NCBI GenBank assembly: GCA_007129225.1
Contig: SKVX01000185.1
Span: 1-9,551 of the forward strand
Source: Halomonas sp.
GTDB lineage: Bacteria; Pseudomonadota; Gammaproteobacteria; Pseudomonadales; Halomonadaceae
Reading direction: 5' to 3'
Length of the DNA stretch: 9,551 nt
The notes under the pieces were generated by a model that ran no database searches, was not told where the DNA came from, and saw nothing but the letters and a program-made list of their open reading frames with translations. Positions 1 through 6,531 of the stretch are shown here, piece by piece. The translations under genes were made by a program, and so were the position numbers. Each line of letters opens with the position of its first letter. Within the stretch, counting starts at the first letter, position 1.

Positions 1-219
1 ATCACCAAGTCAGACCTGCTGATCATCAACAAGATCGATATCGCCGAGCAGGTGCATGCCTCGCTGGACGTCATGGAGCGTGACTCGAAGAAGATGCGTG
101 GCGAGCGCCCCTTCGTCTTCACCAACCTCTATGACGGGGTAGGACTCGAGACGATCATCCGCTTCATTCTCGACCGCGGCATGCTGCCGGAACGCCGGCC
201 CCAGGGCGCGGCAGTCTGA
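1..219 (+). CDS. ureG: UreG, urease accessory GTPase (C-terminal part)
   Basis: This is the last 72 codons of a GTPase whose start lies before the window; the frame is open from base 1 to a TGA at 217. UreG is a SIMIBI-class GTPase that, with UreD/UreF/UreH, drives GTP-dependent delivery of nickel to apo-urease in the cytoplasm. The visible part holds the G4 guanine-specificity motif NKID (window residues 10-13), followed by the UreG-typical stretch MERDSKKMRGERPFVFTN (about residues 25-42) and a glycine-containing loop before the C-terminal helix. Its sequence and its position just upstream of a hupE/ureJ gene both support the call. The P-loop and the metal-binding Cys-Pro-His motif are outside the window, so completeness cannot be judged. 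Confidence 0.95.
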   Translation: MTKSDLLIINKIDIAEQVHASLDVMERDSKKMRGERPFVFTNLYDGVGLETIIRFILDRGMLPERRPQGAAV

Positions 220-266
220 CAGCCGGTTTCCCATCATTGCCTCATCACCATTAGGAGAATGCCACC

Positions 267-863
267 ATGATGACAGCTCTTTCCCCCGCCACCCGGGCGG
301 CCTTGGCCGCCGCGCCGTCCCTGTTGCTGGTGGCCGGCCTCGCCGTTGCCCACCCCGGTCATCATCATGAGGGGGGCTTCGCGGCCGGCCTGACCCATCC
401 GCTGCTGGGGTTCGACCACCTGCTGGCGATGCTGGCCATCGGTCTCTGGAGCCTTCGCCAGTCTCGCCCGCTGCGCCTTGGCGCGCCCCTGCTCGCGGCC
501 GGCGGCATGCTGCTGGGTGCCGGCCTTGCCTGGGGGGGCCTGGCCCTGCCCGGGGTCGAGTTCGGGATCGCCCTGTCGGTGCTGCTGGCCGGCGTCCTGA
601 TCGCAGCCCTGGTCAAGGTGCCCAGCGTGCTGGGTGCCGGGGTGGTCGTGCTGTTCATGTTGTTTCACGGTCATGCCCACGGCAACGAAATGCCCTATGG
701 GGTTTCGATGCTCGCCTACCTGGCGGGTTTCACCCTGGCCACGCTTGCCCTTACCTATGCCGGTCGTCTACTGGGTGGCTACCTGATGGCCCGTGAAAGG
801 CGTCTCGTGCGTGGGCTCGGGGTCGCCATTGCCGCTGCCGGCGCGGTCTTCGCCATCGGTTGA
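267..863 (+). CDS. ureJ: HupE/UreJ family nickel-permease-type membrane protein
   Basis: A 198-residue integral membrane protein of the HupE/UreJ family, thought to bring nickel into the cell for urease or hydrogenase. Residues 1-28 look like a signal peptide or first hydrophobic segment. It is followed at once by a His cluster, HPGHHH (29-34), as expected where a signal-peptide cut exposes a metal-binding N terminus. The family motifs HPLLGFDHLLAM (44-55) and HGHAHGNEMP (134-143) are intact, and about six hydrophobic segments span the rest. The chosen ATG at 267 is preceded by AGGAG (253-257); an ATG directly after it (270) is an equally possible start. It lies 47 bp behind ureG in the same direction, so it is probably the last gene of the urease operon. 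The alternative name hupE is possible, but the urease context favours ureJ. Nickel transport is inferred from the family. Confidence 0.9.
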   Translation: MMTALSPATRAALAAAPSLLLVAGLAVAHPGHHHEGGFAAGLTHPLLGFDHLLAMLAIGLWSLRQSRPLRLGAPLLAAGGMLLGAGLAWGGLALPGVEFGIALSVLLAGVLIAALVKVPSVLGAGVVVLFMLFHGHAHGNEMPYGVSMLAYLAGFTLATLALTYAGRLLGGYLMARERRLVRGLGVAIAAAGAVFAIG

Positions 864-881
864 TCCTGGCGTCAGGTCATC

Positions 882-917
882 GGAGCCGCCTGGGCAGCTA
901 CGGGTGGCTCCATCTTC
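882..917 (+). terminator. Hairpin at the end of the urease operon
   Basis: Arms 882-890 and 903-911 pair over nine positions with one G-T wobble, around a 12-nt loop, followed by a short pyrimidine run (ATCTTCC). It begins 18 bases after the ureJ stop. The U-tract is poor, so it may be a weak terminator or an RNA-stabilising hairpin. Confidence 0.4.
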
Positions 918-993
918 CAGTGGCGGACAATCGGTTGACAGGCGGCGCGACGAAGCTCAGCTTGAGGAGATCACATTCGACGGGAGAGCGTGC

Positions 994-1218
994 ATGGAAA
1001 AGCTGCTGCTGGCGGTCAAGGTAGTTATCGCGGTGTTGGTGCTCATCCTGGTCGTACAGAATATCGTCATGGTGGAGGTCCGATTCCTGACCTGGGGCCT
1101 CAGGCTACCCATGGCACTGCTCCTGGTGGTGATCTACCTAATGGGTATGGTCACGGGCAAGAGTCTGTGGACCCTGTTCCGGCGCCTGTACCGTGATCGA
1201 ACTCAACGCCCCCATTGA
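994..1218 (+). CDS. LapA-domain (DUF1049) small inner-membrane protein
   Basis: A 74-residue protein with two hydrophobic segments (about residues 4-24 and 38-57) linked by a short loop, and a basic C-terminal tail (RRLYRDRTQR). This layout, with QN after the first span, a V-x-F turn, a second span containing a G-x-x-x-G pattern and a positive tail, is that of the LapA domain (formerly DUF1049). E. coli LapA (YciS) works with LapB in lipopolysaccharide assembly and LpxC turnover. No LapB homologue is visible next door, so this could equally be a stand-alone paralogue of unknown role. The ATG at 994 is chosen because GGGAGAG (982-988) precedes it. The frame stays open upstream into ureJ, but that part reads as non-protein-like sequence. 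It is separated from ureJ by 130 bp and a hairpin, so it is probably its own transcription unit. Confidence 0.75.
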   Translation: MEKLLLAVKVVIAVLVLILVVQNIVMVEVRFLTWGLRLPMALLLVVIYLMGMVTGKSLWTLFRRLYRDRTQRPH

Positions 1219-1323
1219 GCATGGCGCCGACGGCACCGATCGATACAGGAAACTGAGATGGGTCGGTGAGGTACACCATTGAAGCAGGGCATCACGGCTC
1301 GGTCTGCCAGGATGCCGGCCGCA

Positions 1324-2253
1324 TCAATCCAGATGGGTAATCGGTTTTCGGCGTGGGTCCACGTGCCACGGCAGCCCTCGGCGTGCGTTGTACTCCAGTT
1401 CGGCGATCACCTGCGCGCCCAGCAGCAGGATGATCGCGCCCACCTCCAGGCTCAGCAGTACCACGATGAGCGCGGCCAGGGAGCCGTAGACGACGTTGAC
1501 GAAGGAGAGGTTGACGAAGTAATACACCAGAATCAGCCGCACCCCCTCCCACAGCAGTGCCGCCACGAACCCGCCCACGATGGCGCGCCTCAGTGCGATC
1601 TTTACCACCGGCAGCACCTTGTAGATGGCGCTGAAGAGGATGAAGACGCCGAAGAAACTGAACAGGTTGAGCAGCGGCTCCGAGAGGCCTGCAAAAGGCA
1701 TGTTGCGGTCAAAGAGGACTAGCCACAGGGCATTGATGGCTTCGGCCAGGGTGGCCAGCAGGGTCAACGCCATCAGGCCGGTACCCAGGACCAGCATGAA
1801 GGCGTAGGGAAGCAGCACCGAGACCCAAATGCTGCGCCCCTTGTTCGGCTCGGGGGCGTGGAAGATGATTGCGAGTGCATCCTCCAGCATGCGAAAGGCG
1901 AAGGAACTGAAGACCAGCAGTACGAGCAGGCCGAACAGCCCGATGGCATCGCGGGAGTCGAGCAGGGCGCGTACGGCATCCATCAGCAGCTCGGCATGGG
2001 CCGGGGCCAGGTGAAGCACCTGGACGCTGAGGACATCGAGCAGGATCTGTTCCTGGACGACCTGGGTCAACAATACCGTTATCAGGGCGAACAAGGGGAC
2101 GATTGAGAGAAGAATATTGTAGCCCACACCGCCAGCCAGCAGGATGCCGTGGTTGCGCAGAAAGGCGGACAGGACGCGCCAGACAAAGCGTCCCACCAGG
2201 GGGAGTACAACGAAGACGACGTTCCGCGTTTTACGTGCTCGAGACATGCGCAT
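1324..2253 (-). CDS. YihY/virulence factor BrkB family membrane protein
   Basis: A 309-residue polytopic inner-membrane protein with about six hydrophobic segments. It carries the family landmarks: an N-terminal LAGGVGYNILLSIVPLFAL stretch (about 40-58), a central span followed by the GGFVAALLWEG segment, and a C-terminal VYGSLAALIVVLLSLEVGAIILLLGAQ region. The family was long called ribonuclease BN, but the RNase activity in E. coli belongs to another protein (ElaC/RNase Z), so no enzymatic role should be assigned. The in vivo function is not established. AAGGA lies five bases before the ATG at 2253; an in-frame ATG two codons later (2247) has worse spacing. The last residues are polar and basic (ARRGLPWHVDPRRKPITHLD). 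It converges with the LapA-domain gene and shares the AT-richer spacer on its 5' side with the small membrane peptide. Confidence 0.88.
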   Translation of the reverse strand: MRMSRARKTRNVVFVVLPLVGRFVWRVLSAFLRNHGILLAGGVGYNILLSIVPLFALITVLLTQVVQEQILLDVLSVQVLHLAPAHAELLMDAVRALLDSRDAIGLFGLLVLLVFSSFAFRMLEDALAIIFHAPEPNKGRSIWVSVLLPYAFMLVLGTGLMALTLLATLAEAINALWLVLFDRNMPFAGLSEPLLNLFSFFGVFILFSAIYKVLPVVKIALRRAIVGGFVAALLWEGVRLILVYYFVNLSFVNVVYGSLAALIVVLLSLEVGAIILLLGAQVIAELEYNARRGLPWHVDPRRKPITHLD

Positions 2254-2510
2254 TGCCGTCCTTGTGCTCAGTTTGCGTTACCGAACGTCAGCAGTGAGTT
2301 CTGCCATGTTCTCCCATGCTACGCTGCTGTCACTGTCAGGCTACGTTTCTACCCATGTAAAGGTATTAGGCTACACAAACATCGACAACCGGTATGAACT
2401 CTGCCGGTGCTTGCTGGCTGAATTCATCAGGTTCACTACACTGGAACCTGACGAAGGCATCAGATTCGTCGTGCGTTTCTCCCTTTCATCTTGCCAGCAA
2501 GGAGTGCTGC
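2254..2510. other. AT-richer spacer between divergent transcription units
   Basis: These 257 bases separate the YihY-family gene (leftward) from the small membrane-peptide gene (rightward) and are visibly less GC-rich than both sides. They should hold promoters for both directions, but I find no convincing -35/-10 pair. The clearest structure is the inverted repeat at 2427-2451, listed separately. The heptamer AGGCTAC occurs twice (about 2338 and 2368). A long rightward frame running through here has no protein-like character and is rejected. Confidence 0.5.
2427..2451. promoter_or_regulatory. Perfect 8-bp inverted repeat upstream of the small peptide gene
   Basis: TCAGGTTC (2427-2434) and its exact reverse complement GAACCTGA (2444-2451) flank nine bases, ACTACACTG. 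The dyad ends 59 bp before the peptide start codon. The hexamer TACACT (2437-2442) starts inside the spacer and resembles a -10 element, though its possible -35 (TGGCTG at 2415, 16-bp spacing) is poor. A dyad over a -10 suggests a repressor operator, or an RNA hairpin if transcription starts upstream. Both readings are inference. Confidence 0.35.
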
Positions 2511-2585
2511 ATGCGCAATATTATCTATATCATTGGCCTGATTGTCGTTGTCCTTTTCATTCTCTCGATGCTTGGCCTTCGCTGA
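2511..2585 (+). CDS. 24-residue single-span membrane peptide
   Basis: A short frame begins at ATG 2511 and ends at TGA 2583-2585. It encodes two starting residues, MR, then a nearly uninterrupted hydrophobic stretch (Ile/Val/Leu/Phe with Gly9, residues 4-23) and a final Arg24. AAGGAG (2499-2504) lies six bases before the ATG, as good a ribosome binding site as any in the window. Arg at each end of one hydrophobic helix fits a one-pass inner-membrane peptide. I recall very similar short, unannotated peptides in other proteobacteria, but I cannot verify conservation here. It ends eight bases from the stop of the convergent serine-hydrolase gene. Possible roles are a regulatory subunit of a membrane complex, a stress-induced peptide, or a type I toxin-like peptide; nothing in the sequence decides between these. 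The frame extends upstream to 2394, but only the last 24 codons look like protein and only they have the binding site. Confidence 0.6.
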   Translation: MRNIIYIIGLIVVVLFILSMLGLR

Positions 2586-2593
2586 TAGCGGGG

Positions 2594-3727
2594 TCAGGTA
2601 GCAGGGCGAGGCCGTTCCAGCAATGGCGTATGCTGTTGTCTTATGCCTCGCCCGGTTGTTGCCTTCCCGCCATTGATTGAGTGCTGACTCTGTTTCAGCA
2701 GGGTCTCGACTATTGCATGCAGCCGTTGTTGGAACTGTCCGCCGGGCGACGGTGGCATGGGGTCCGCGGTGATGGCGATGGTCAATTTCCTGTCGGGAAT
2801 CACGTATAGCGCCTGGCCGCCGAAGCCGCGACCGTAGTAGGCGGTTTCTCCGGCCAGCTCGGTGATGAACCAGCCATAGCCGTAGCCGTCGTTGGTCCAG
2901 GGCGAGGTGCCCCGGGGTTGCCAGGACATCTCCACCCAGCCGTCCGGTAGTATGCGCGTGCCATCGATCACGCCACCGAGCCGATAGAGTTCGCCAATTT
3001 GAATCAGCGCTCGCGGCGACAGCTGCATGTCGTTGCCGCCGAAGTGGATACCTTGCGGATCCCGGGGCCAGTCAGAAATGGTGATATTCAGCGGTTCGCC
3101 CAGCAGTTGCCTGGCCAGGGACAGGGTGCTGACGCCACTGGCCTGGGTCAGGGCAGCAGAGAGCAGGTGGCTGGAGCCGGTGGAGTAGAGCATTCGTCCA
3201 CCGGGCCGATCGACGAAGGGGCGGCTCAGGGCGTCCGCGACCCAGTTCGCGCTGGCGACCCAGGCGCCATAGTTGGCACCGGAGGTGCGCTCAAGCCCGG
3301 CCTGCAGCGAGAGCAGATGACCGACGGTGATCTCTTCCACTCTCGGGTCGACCCCATTGGGCACCAGGGGGCCGAGCAGCGCCACGATGGGCTGGTCGAC
3401 GTCGTCGATCACCCCCTGCTCGATGGCGGCCCCTGCCAGTGCGGCAAGCACCGTCTTGGAGAGGGACTTGATATTGGCCGGCTGGTGACTCCCGGGGCCG
3501 GCGTAGGTGTGCTCGAATACGATCTCCCCATGCTCGGCAACGACCAGGGAGTGCAGGCGTGAGATGTCGCCGGCTTCGGATTCCAGGCTCTGGAGAGCGC
3601 GCTGGTCCAGCGGCTGAAATCCGGCTTCGCTGGCGAGTGAATGGCAAGTCGTCGCCAAGGCCAGCATAATGGCCAGGATTATCGGATACCGTTTGGGTAG
3701 CCGCCGTCGCGTTGTCGCCGTTGCCAT
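2594..3727 (-). CDS. Exported serine hydrolase, beta-lactamase-related (class C-like)
   Basis: A 377-residue serine hydrolase of the beta-lactamase/penicillin-binding/6-aminohexanoate-dimer-hydrolase superfamily. Residues 1-33 form a signal peptide: a basic start (TTRRRLPKR), a hydrophobic core, then an Ala-rich cut region near LAS. The nucleophile motif SxxK is SLSK (88-91). The second motif is YST (181-183), where class C beta-lactamases have Y-x-N. The C-terminal motif is GRGFGGQ (299-305), in the place of the KTG/HxG triad. It is therefore more likely a periplasmic esterase, amidase or peptidase than a true beta-lactamase; the substrate is unknown. ATG 3727 is chosen because AGGAG (3736-3740) sits eight bases before it and the signal peptide follows directly. 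A start at 3790 in the same frame would bury the signal behind 21 polar residues. The last ~20 residues are a polar tail beyond the domain. Confidence 0.85.
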   Translation of the reverse strand: MATATTRRRLPKRYPIILAIMLALATTCHSLASEAGFQPLDQRALQSLESEAGDISRLHSLVVAEHGEIVFEHTYAGPGSHQPANIKSLSKTVLAALAGAAIEQGVIDDVDQPIVALLGPLVPNGVDPRVEEITVGHLLSLQAGLERTSGANYGAWVASANWVADALSRPFVDRPGGRMLYSTGSSHLLSAALTQASGVSTLSLARQLLGEPLNITISDWPRDPQGIHFGGNDMQLSPRALIQIGELYRLGGVIDGTRILPDGWVEMSWQPRGTSPWTNDGYGYGWFITELAGETAYYGRGFGGQALYVIPDRKLTIAITADPMPPSPGGQFQQRLHAIVETLLKQSQHSINGGKATTGRGIRQQHTPLLERPRPAT

Positions 3728-3889
3728 GGCTTCTTCTCCTCTCGCTTGCCGTTCGGGTGCCGATGCGCTTGCGGTCCGAGTTTCGAGCAAGGACGGGATG
3801 ATTGGTTCCCGTGCCGGGCCCTGAACGGCGGTAGGGTACTCTGCATGGCGGCGGGCATTTGCGCGTTCCTATCTCGCCAATGAGGCATC

Positions 3890-4564
3890 ATGGCCAAATT
3901 CGAAGTGATCGGTACTGCCAGCATCCCTGGCAAGGGCAGTGAGCTGCGCCTGCTGCAGCGCAATGACGAGTTCTCCATTCGTATCGCCGGCAGTCCCGGT
4001 GAGCTGATGAATACCCGCCTGCACGGCTCCGAGGATGCCTTGGCCGAACTGGCCTGCGAGCGGATAGCTGATCGCACCGGTATCCGGGTGTTGATCGGTG
4101 GTCTCGGCATGGGGTTTACGCTGGCGGCCGCATTACGCTCGCTACCCGACAGCGCCCAGGTAGTCGTCGCCGAGCTGGTTCCCGGCGTCGTCGACTGGAA
4201 CCGGGGGCCCTTGGGCGCCGCTGCCGGTTATCCACTGAACGATCCGCGTACCGTCGTCAGCCTGGGTGATGTTGGTGAGCTGCTCAAGCGTGAGCCTGGC
4301 AGCTTCGACGCCATCATGCTCGACGTCGACAATGGTCCCGAGGGGCTGACGCGCAAGGAAAATGACTGGCTATACTCACCGCAAGGCCTCGCCGCTGCCC
4401 AGGAGGCGCTGCGTCCGGATGGTGTGCTGGCGATCTGGTCGGCGGGCCAGGATCCCGCCTTCACCGAGCGCCTGCGCCGAATCGGGCTTCTAGTGGAAGA
4501 GGTCACGGTGCGCGCCCATCGTCCGGGCAAAGGGGCCAAACACAGGATATGGCTGGCTTGTTGA
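3890..4564 (+). CDS. Spermidine-synthase-like SAM-dependent methyltransferase-fold protein
   Basis: A 224-residue soluble protein with a Rossmann methyltransferase fold of the spermine/spermidine-synthase type. Visible landmarks are the glycine-rich nucleotide loop VLIGGLGMGFT (67-77), an acidic residue ending strand 2 (E95 in VVVAELVPG, expected to hold the ribose), a GD step (126-127), and the LDVDNGPE segment (144-151), which corresponds to the DxxD-like catalytic loop of polyamine synthases. It is shorter than SpeE (about 280-300 residues): it lacks the usual N-terminal beta-domain and the full putrescine-binding motifs. True spermidine synthase activity is therefore doubtful, and many such proteins are simply annotated spermidine synthase-like. 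TGAGG lies just before ATG 3890. The gene is divergent from the serine hydrolase (162-bp spacer) and is followed after one base by the lipoprotein gene. Confidence is high for the fold and low for the reaction. Confidence 0.75.
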   Translation: MAKFEVIGTASIPGKGSELRLLQRNDEFSIRIAGSPGELMNTRLHGSEDALAELACERIADRTGIRVLIGGLGMGFTLAAALRSLPDSAQVVVAELVPGVVDWNRGPLGAAAGYPLNDPRTVVSLGDVGELLKREPGSFDAIMLDVDNGPEGLTRKENDWLYSPQGLAAAQEALRPDGVLAIWSAGQDPAFTERLRRIGLLVEEVTVRAHRPGKGAKHRIWLAC

Positions 4565-4565
4565 T

Positions 4566-5174
4566 ATGTATTCGTTCTTGGTCACACTGCGCTGGATATG
4601 TCTGTTGCTGGTAGTCCTGCTGATTTCCGCCTGTACCGGACGCGTCATGCCGCCTGCGCCGGCGGAGATCGCCCAGCCGATGGATGTCTACCTGATCGAT
4701 CACGGTCGCCATTCCAGTCTGGTCCTGCCGCGGGAGGAGGGCGGCATGGTGCGTTACAGCTATGGTGAATGGCGGTGGTATGTGGAGGGGCAACGCCACT
4801 TCCTGTCAGGTGCCGCGGCCCTGCTCGTGCCGACCGCCAGTGCGCTGGGACGCGGTATCCATGAGGACGTGACCGGGCCCGGCGACTTTTCGCGGATGGC
4901 ACCCGAGGGCTTGGTGCGGACCTATCCGCTCCAGGCAGAGGCTGGGCGGGTCAGGGAACTTCGGCGCCGCCTCGATCGGCATTTCGAAGGGGATGTCGAG
5001 TCCGTATACAGTGAGGAGTTCGGCCTCCACTTCGTCCCGCATCCCCGGGCCTATTGGGCTGCCCACCAATCGAACCTGGTGGTGGCCGGATGGTTGCGTC
5101 AACTGGATATCAATATCCAGGGCATTCCCTGGTACTCCCGTTGGCGAATCGAGTCGCCGCGGGAAGATCCCTGA
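4566..5174 (+). CDS. Small lipoprotein, DUF2459-like (TIGR02117 type)
   Basis: A 202-residue predicted lipoprotein. Residues 5-22 are a hydrophobic signal ending in the lipobox ISAC, with Cys23 as the lipid-bearing residue; Thr at +2 suggests outer-membrane delivery. The mature part has VYLIDHGRHSSLVLP (41-55), YGEWRWY (66-72) and HPRAYWAAHQSNLVVAGWL (159-177). The spaced histidines and the pattern V-Y-x-x-x-H-G-x-H-[ST]-x-L-V-L-P resemble DUF2459, some members of which were named for lying near urease genes; a urease operon does end about 3.7 kb upstream. The function of the family is unknown to me, and the family match is from memory. The start codon follows the stop of the preceding gene by one base (TGATATG) and has no clear ribosome binding site of its own, so translation is probably coupled. 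His46, His49 and His167/Asn170 are candidates for a catalytic or metal site. Confidence 0.7.
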   Translation: MYSFLVTLRWICLLLVVLLISACTGRVMPPAPAEIAQPMDVYLIDHGRHSSLVLPREEGGMVRYSYGEWRWYVEGQRHFLSGAAALLVPTASALGRGIHEDVTGPGDFSRMAPEGLVRTYPLQAEAGRVRELRRRLDRHFEGDVESVYSEEFGLHFVPHPRAYWAAHQSNLVVAGWLRQLDINIQGIPWYSRWRIESPREDP

Positions 5175-5249
5175 TCGCCGGCACAAGTTCGCTCGGCCCC
5201 TATCATTCGTTGCCCCGCGCCCCGGCGTGAGCGGCATAAGGCAGATAAC

Positions 5250-5663
5250 ATGTTGGAACTCTCTCGCCAGGTCATCCTTGCAGACCATGAAATCGACATG
5301 CAGGCGGTGCGTGCCCAGGGCGCCGGCGGGCAGAATGTCAACAAGGTGGCGACAGCGATTCACCTGCGTTTCGACATCCGCGCTTCCAGCCTTCCCGAAG
5401 GCTTCAAGGAGAAGCTGCTGGCCCTCAACGACCAGCGCATTACCCGTGACGGGGTGGTGATCATCAAGGCCCAGGCCCACCGTACCCAGGAGCGGAACCG
5501 AGCCGAGGCTCTCGGTCGACTCAAGGCGCTGATCAAGAGCGTGATGTACGCACCGAAGAAGCGGGTCGCGACCCGTCCGAGCAAGGGGGCCAAGCAGCGT
5601 CGCCTGGACAGCAAGAAGAAGCGAGGCCAGCACAAGGCCATGCGTGGCAAGGTGGAAACCTGA
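5250..5663 (+). CDS. arfB: ArfB (YaeJ), peptidyl-tRNA hydrolase for ribosome rescue
   Basis: A 137-residue relative of class I release factors that frees ribosomes stalled at mRNA 3' ends. It enters the empty mRNA channel with its tail and hydrolyses peptidyl-tRNA in the peptidyl-transferase centre. The catalytic GGQ is at 26-28, inside RAQGAGGQNVNKV (21-33), a family signature. The C-terminal tail (about 100-133) is rich in Lys and Arg with polar linkers (KKRVATRPSKGAKQRR), as needed for channel binding. The length matches E. coli ArfB (about 140). There is no codon-recognition domain, which separates it from PrfA/PrfB/PrfH. AAGG (5238-5241) lies eight bases before ATG 5250. It is 75 bp behind the lipoprotein gene and 61 bp before an RluF-like gene in the same direction, so the three may be co-transcribed. 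Confidence 0.95.
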   Translation: MLELSRQVILADHEIDMQAVRAQGAGGQNVNKVATAIHLRFDIRASSLPEGFKEKLLALNDQRITRDGVVIIKAQAHRTQERNRAEALGRLKALIKSVMYAPKKRVATRPSKGAKQRRLDSKKKRGQHKAMRGKVET

Positions 5664-5724
5664 TTCCCCACCAGCAGTGCCGTCCTCTTCCATTCCACTT
5701 CATTCCTCTCATTCGAGACATTCC

Positions 5725-6477
5725 ATGACCGTCGCCGATACCGCTTCACCCACACCACCCACTACCGAACGGCTATCCAAACGGCTGGCGCGGCAACTGC
5801 CCTGTTCACGCCGGGAGGCAGAGCTCTACATTGCCGGGGGCTGGGTGACGGTCGATGGCGACGTCGTCGAGGAGCCGCAGTTCAAGGTTGGCGAGCAGCG
5901 TGTCGAGTTACTGCCTGGCGCCAGGGCGAAGGAGATCCCTCCTGTTACCCTGCTGGCCAACGCTCCCCCGGGTCTTGCCGTCAGCGAAGAGGCCGAGTGG
6001 GTCAGGGAATTGATTTCACCGGAAACGCACTGGCAGGACGATCCCGCCGGGCTGAATCCCCTGAAGGCGCATTTCCGCGCTCTGCAGCCGATGCTGCCGC
6101 TGGAAGAAGGCAGTTCCGGTTTGCTGGTCTTTACCCAGGACAGGCGTGTGGTGAGGCGGCTCGATGAAGATACGGCGCGGCTCGAGCAGGAGGTGGTGGC
6201 CGAAGTCGACGGTACCCTCAACGATGAGCAGTTGGAAGCGCTGCGCCGCGGCAAGAGCGAGCCAGGCCGGAAGTTGGCACCCTGCAAAGTCAGCCGACAG
6301 AGCGAAACCCATCTACGCTTTGCTGTGAAGGGGATGGTGTCAGGGCAGATCGAGTCGATGTGCTCTAGCGTCGGGCTGACGGTGCTGAGCCTCAAGCGCC
6401 TGCGTATCGGCGGGGTGTCACTGGGGCGCGTGCCGGCGGGCCAGTGGCGGTACCTGAAGCCTGGCGAGCGCTTCTGA
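5725..6477 (+). CDS. RluF-like S4/pseudouridine-synthase-fold protein with degenerate active site
   Basis: A 250-residue protein that aligns along its whole length with the RluB/RluE/RluF group of 23S rRNA pseudouridine synthases. Residues 15-60 are an S4 RNA-binding domain (ERLSKRLARQLPCSRREAE and GGWVTVDGDVVE), and 70-250 are the synthase domain. The signature GRLDKDSQGL of E. coli RluF reads LPLEEGSSGL here (124-133), so the catalytic Asp is Glu127. The K-E-Y-L-V Tyr is Val157 (QEVVAEV). NRQIRRM is SGQIESM (206-212), and NKPxG is NAPPG. The C-terminal RIGGVSLGRVPAGQWRYL still matches RluF closely, so the fold is kept while chemistry is doubtful. The frame is intact, so it is not an obvious pseudogene. 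ATG 5725 gives a normal S4 start; a GTG at 5644 inside arfB would add 27 low-complexity residues. No strong ribosome binding site precedes 5725. Confidence 0.8.
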   Translation: MTVADTASPTPPTTERLSKRLARQLPCSRREAELYIAGGWVTVDGDVVEEPQFKVGEQRVELLPGARAKEIPPVTLLANAPPGLAVSEEAEWVRELISPETHWQDDPAGLNPLKAHFRALQPMLPLEEGSSGLLVFTQDRRVVRRLDEDTARLEQEVVAEVDGTLNDEQLEALRRGKSEPGRKLAPCKVSRQSETHLRFAVKGMVSGQIESMCSSVGLTVLSLKRLRIGGVSLGRVPAGQWRYLKPGERF

Positions 6478-6503
6478 GCTTTTCTGGTTCCCTTTCACCA
6501 TGG

Positions 6504-6531
6504 TTGATGCCTATGTATGCTGATTTATGAC
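6504..6531 (+). promoter_or_regulatory. Possible sigma-70 promoter for the coiled-coil gene
   Basis: TTGATG (6504-6509) and TATGAC (6526-6531) are 16 bp apart, each matching the consensus in four of six positions. The element lies in an AT-richer 113-bp gap, 60 bp before the start of the coiled-coil gene. Confidence 0.3.

Noticed and set aside
935..963. TTGACA as a -35 element for the LapA-domain gene
   Set aside because: The hexamer at 935-940 is perfect, but at 17-bp spacing the -10 reads CAGCTT. Without a -10 I do not list a promoter.
793..993. Upstream extension of the LapA-domain frame into ureJ
   Set aside because: It would overlap the end of ureJ and add 67 residues of Ser/Pro/Arg-rich sequence, whereas GGGAGAG sits right before ATG 994.
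2443..2474. ECF/sigma-E-like promoter (GGAACC then CGTC) before the small peptide
   Set aside because: The spacing between the two elements (about 18 bases) does not fit, and the GGAACC is explained by the inverted repeat.
2144..2680. 178-codon + strand frame crossing the spacer and overlapping the small peptide
   Set aside because: It begins antisense inside the YihY-family gene and runs into the serine-hydrolase gene. Its residue composition is irregular and Cys/Trp-rich, with no binding site. The 24-residue frame in another register is better supported.
2594..3727. Serine hydrolase as a possible antibiotic-resistance beta-lactamase
   Set aside because: SxxK is present, but the Y-x-N and KTG motifs of true class C enzymes are YST and GFGGQ, which is typical of the general hydrolase branch.
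3837..3842. TACTCT as a -10 for the methyltransferase-like gene
   Set aside because: The -35 position 17 bp upstream is CCGGGC, with nothing near the consensus.
4806..5693. 295-codon open frame on the - strand opposite the lipoprotein and arfB
   Set aside because: It is antisense to two well-supported genes, has no ribosome binding site or recognisable domain, and is the kind of long shadow frame expected in GC-rich DNA.
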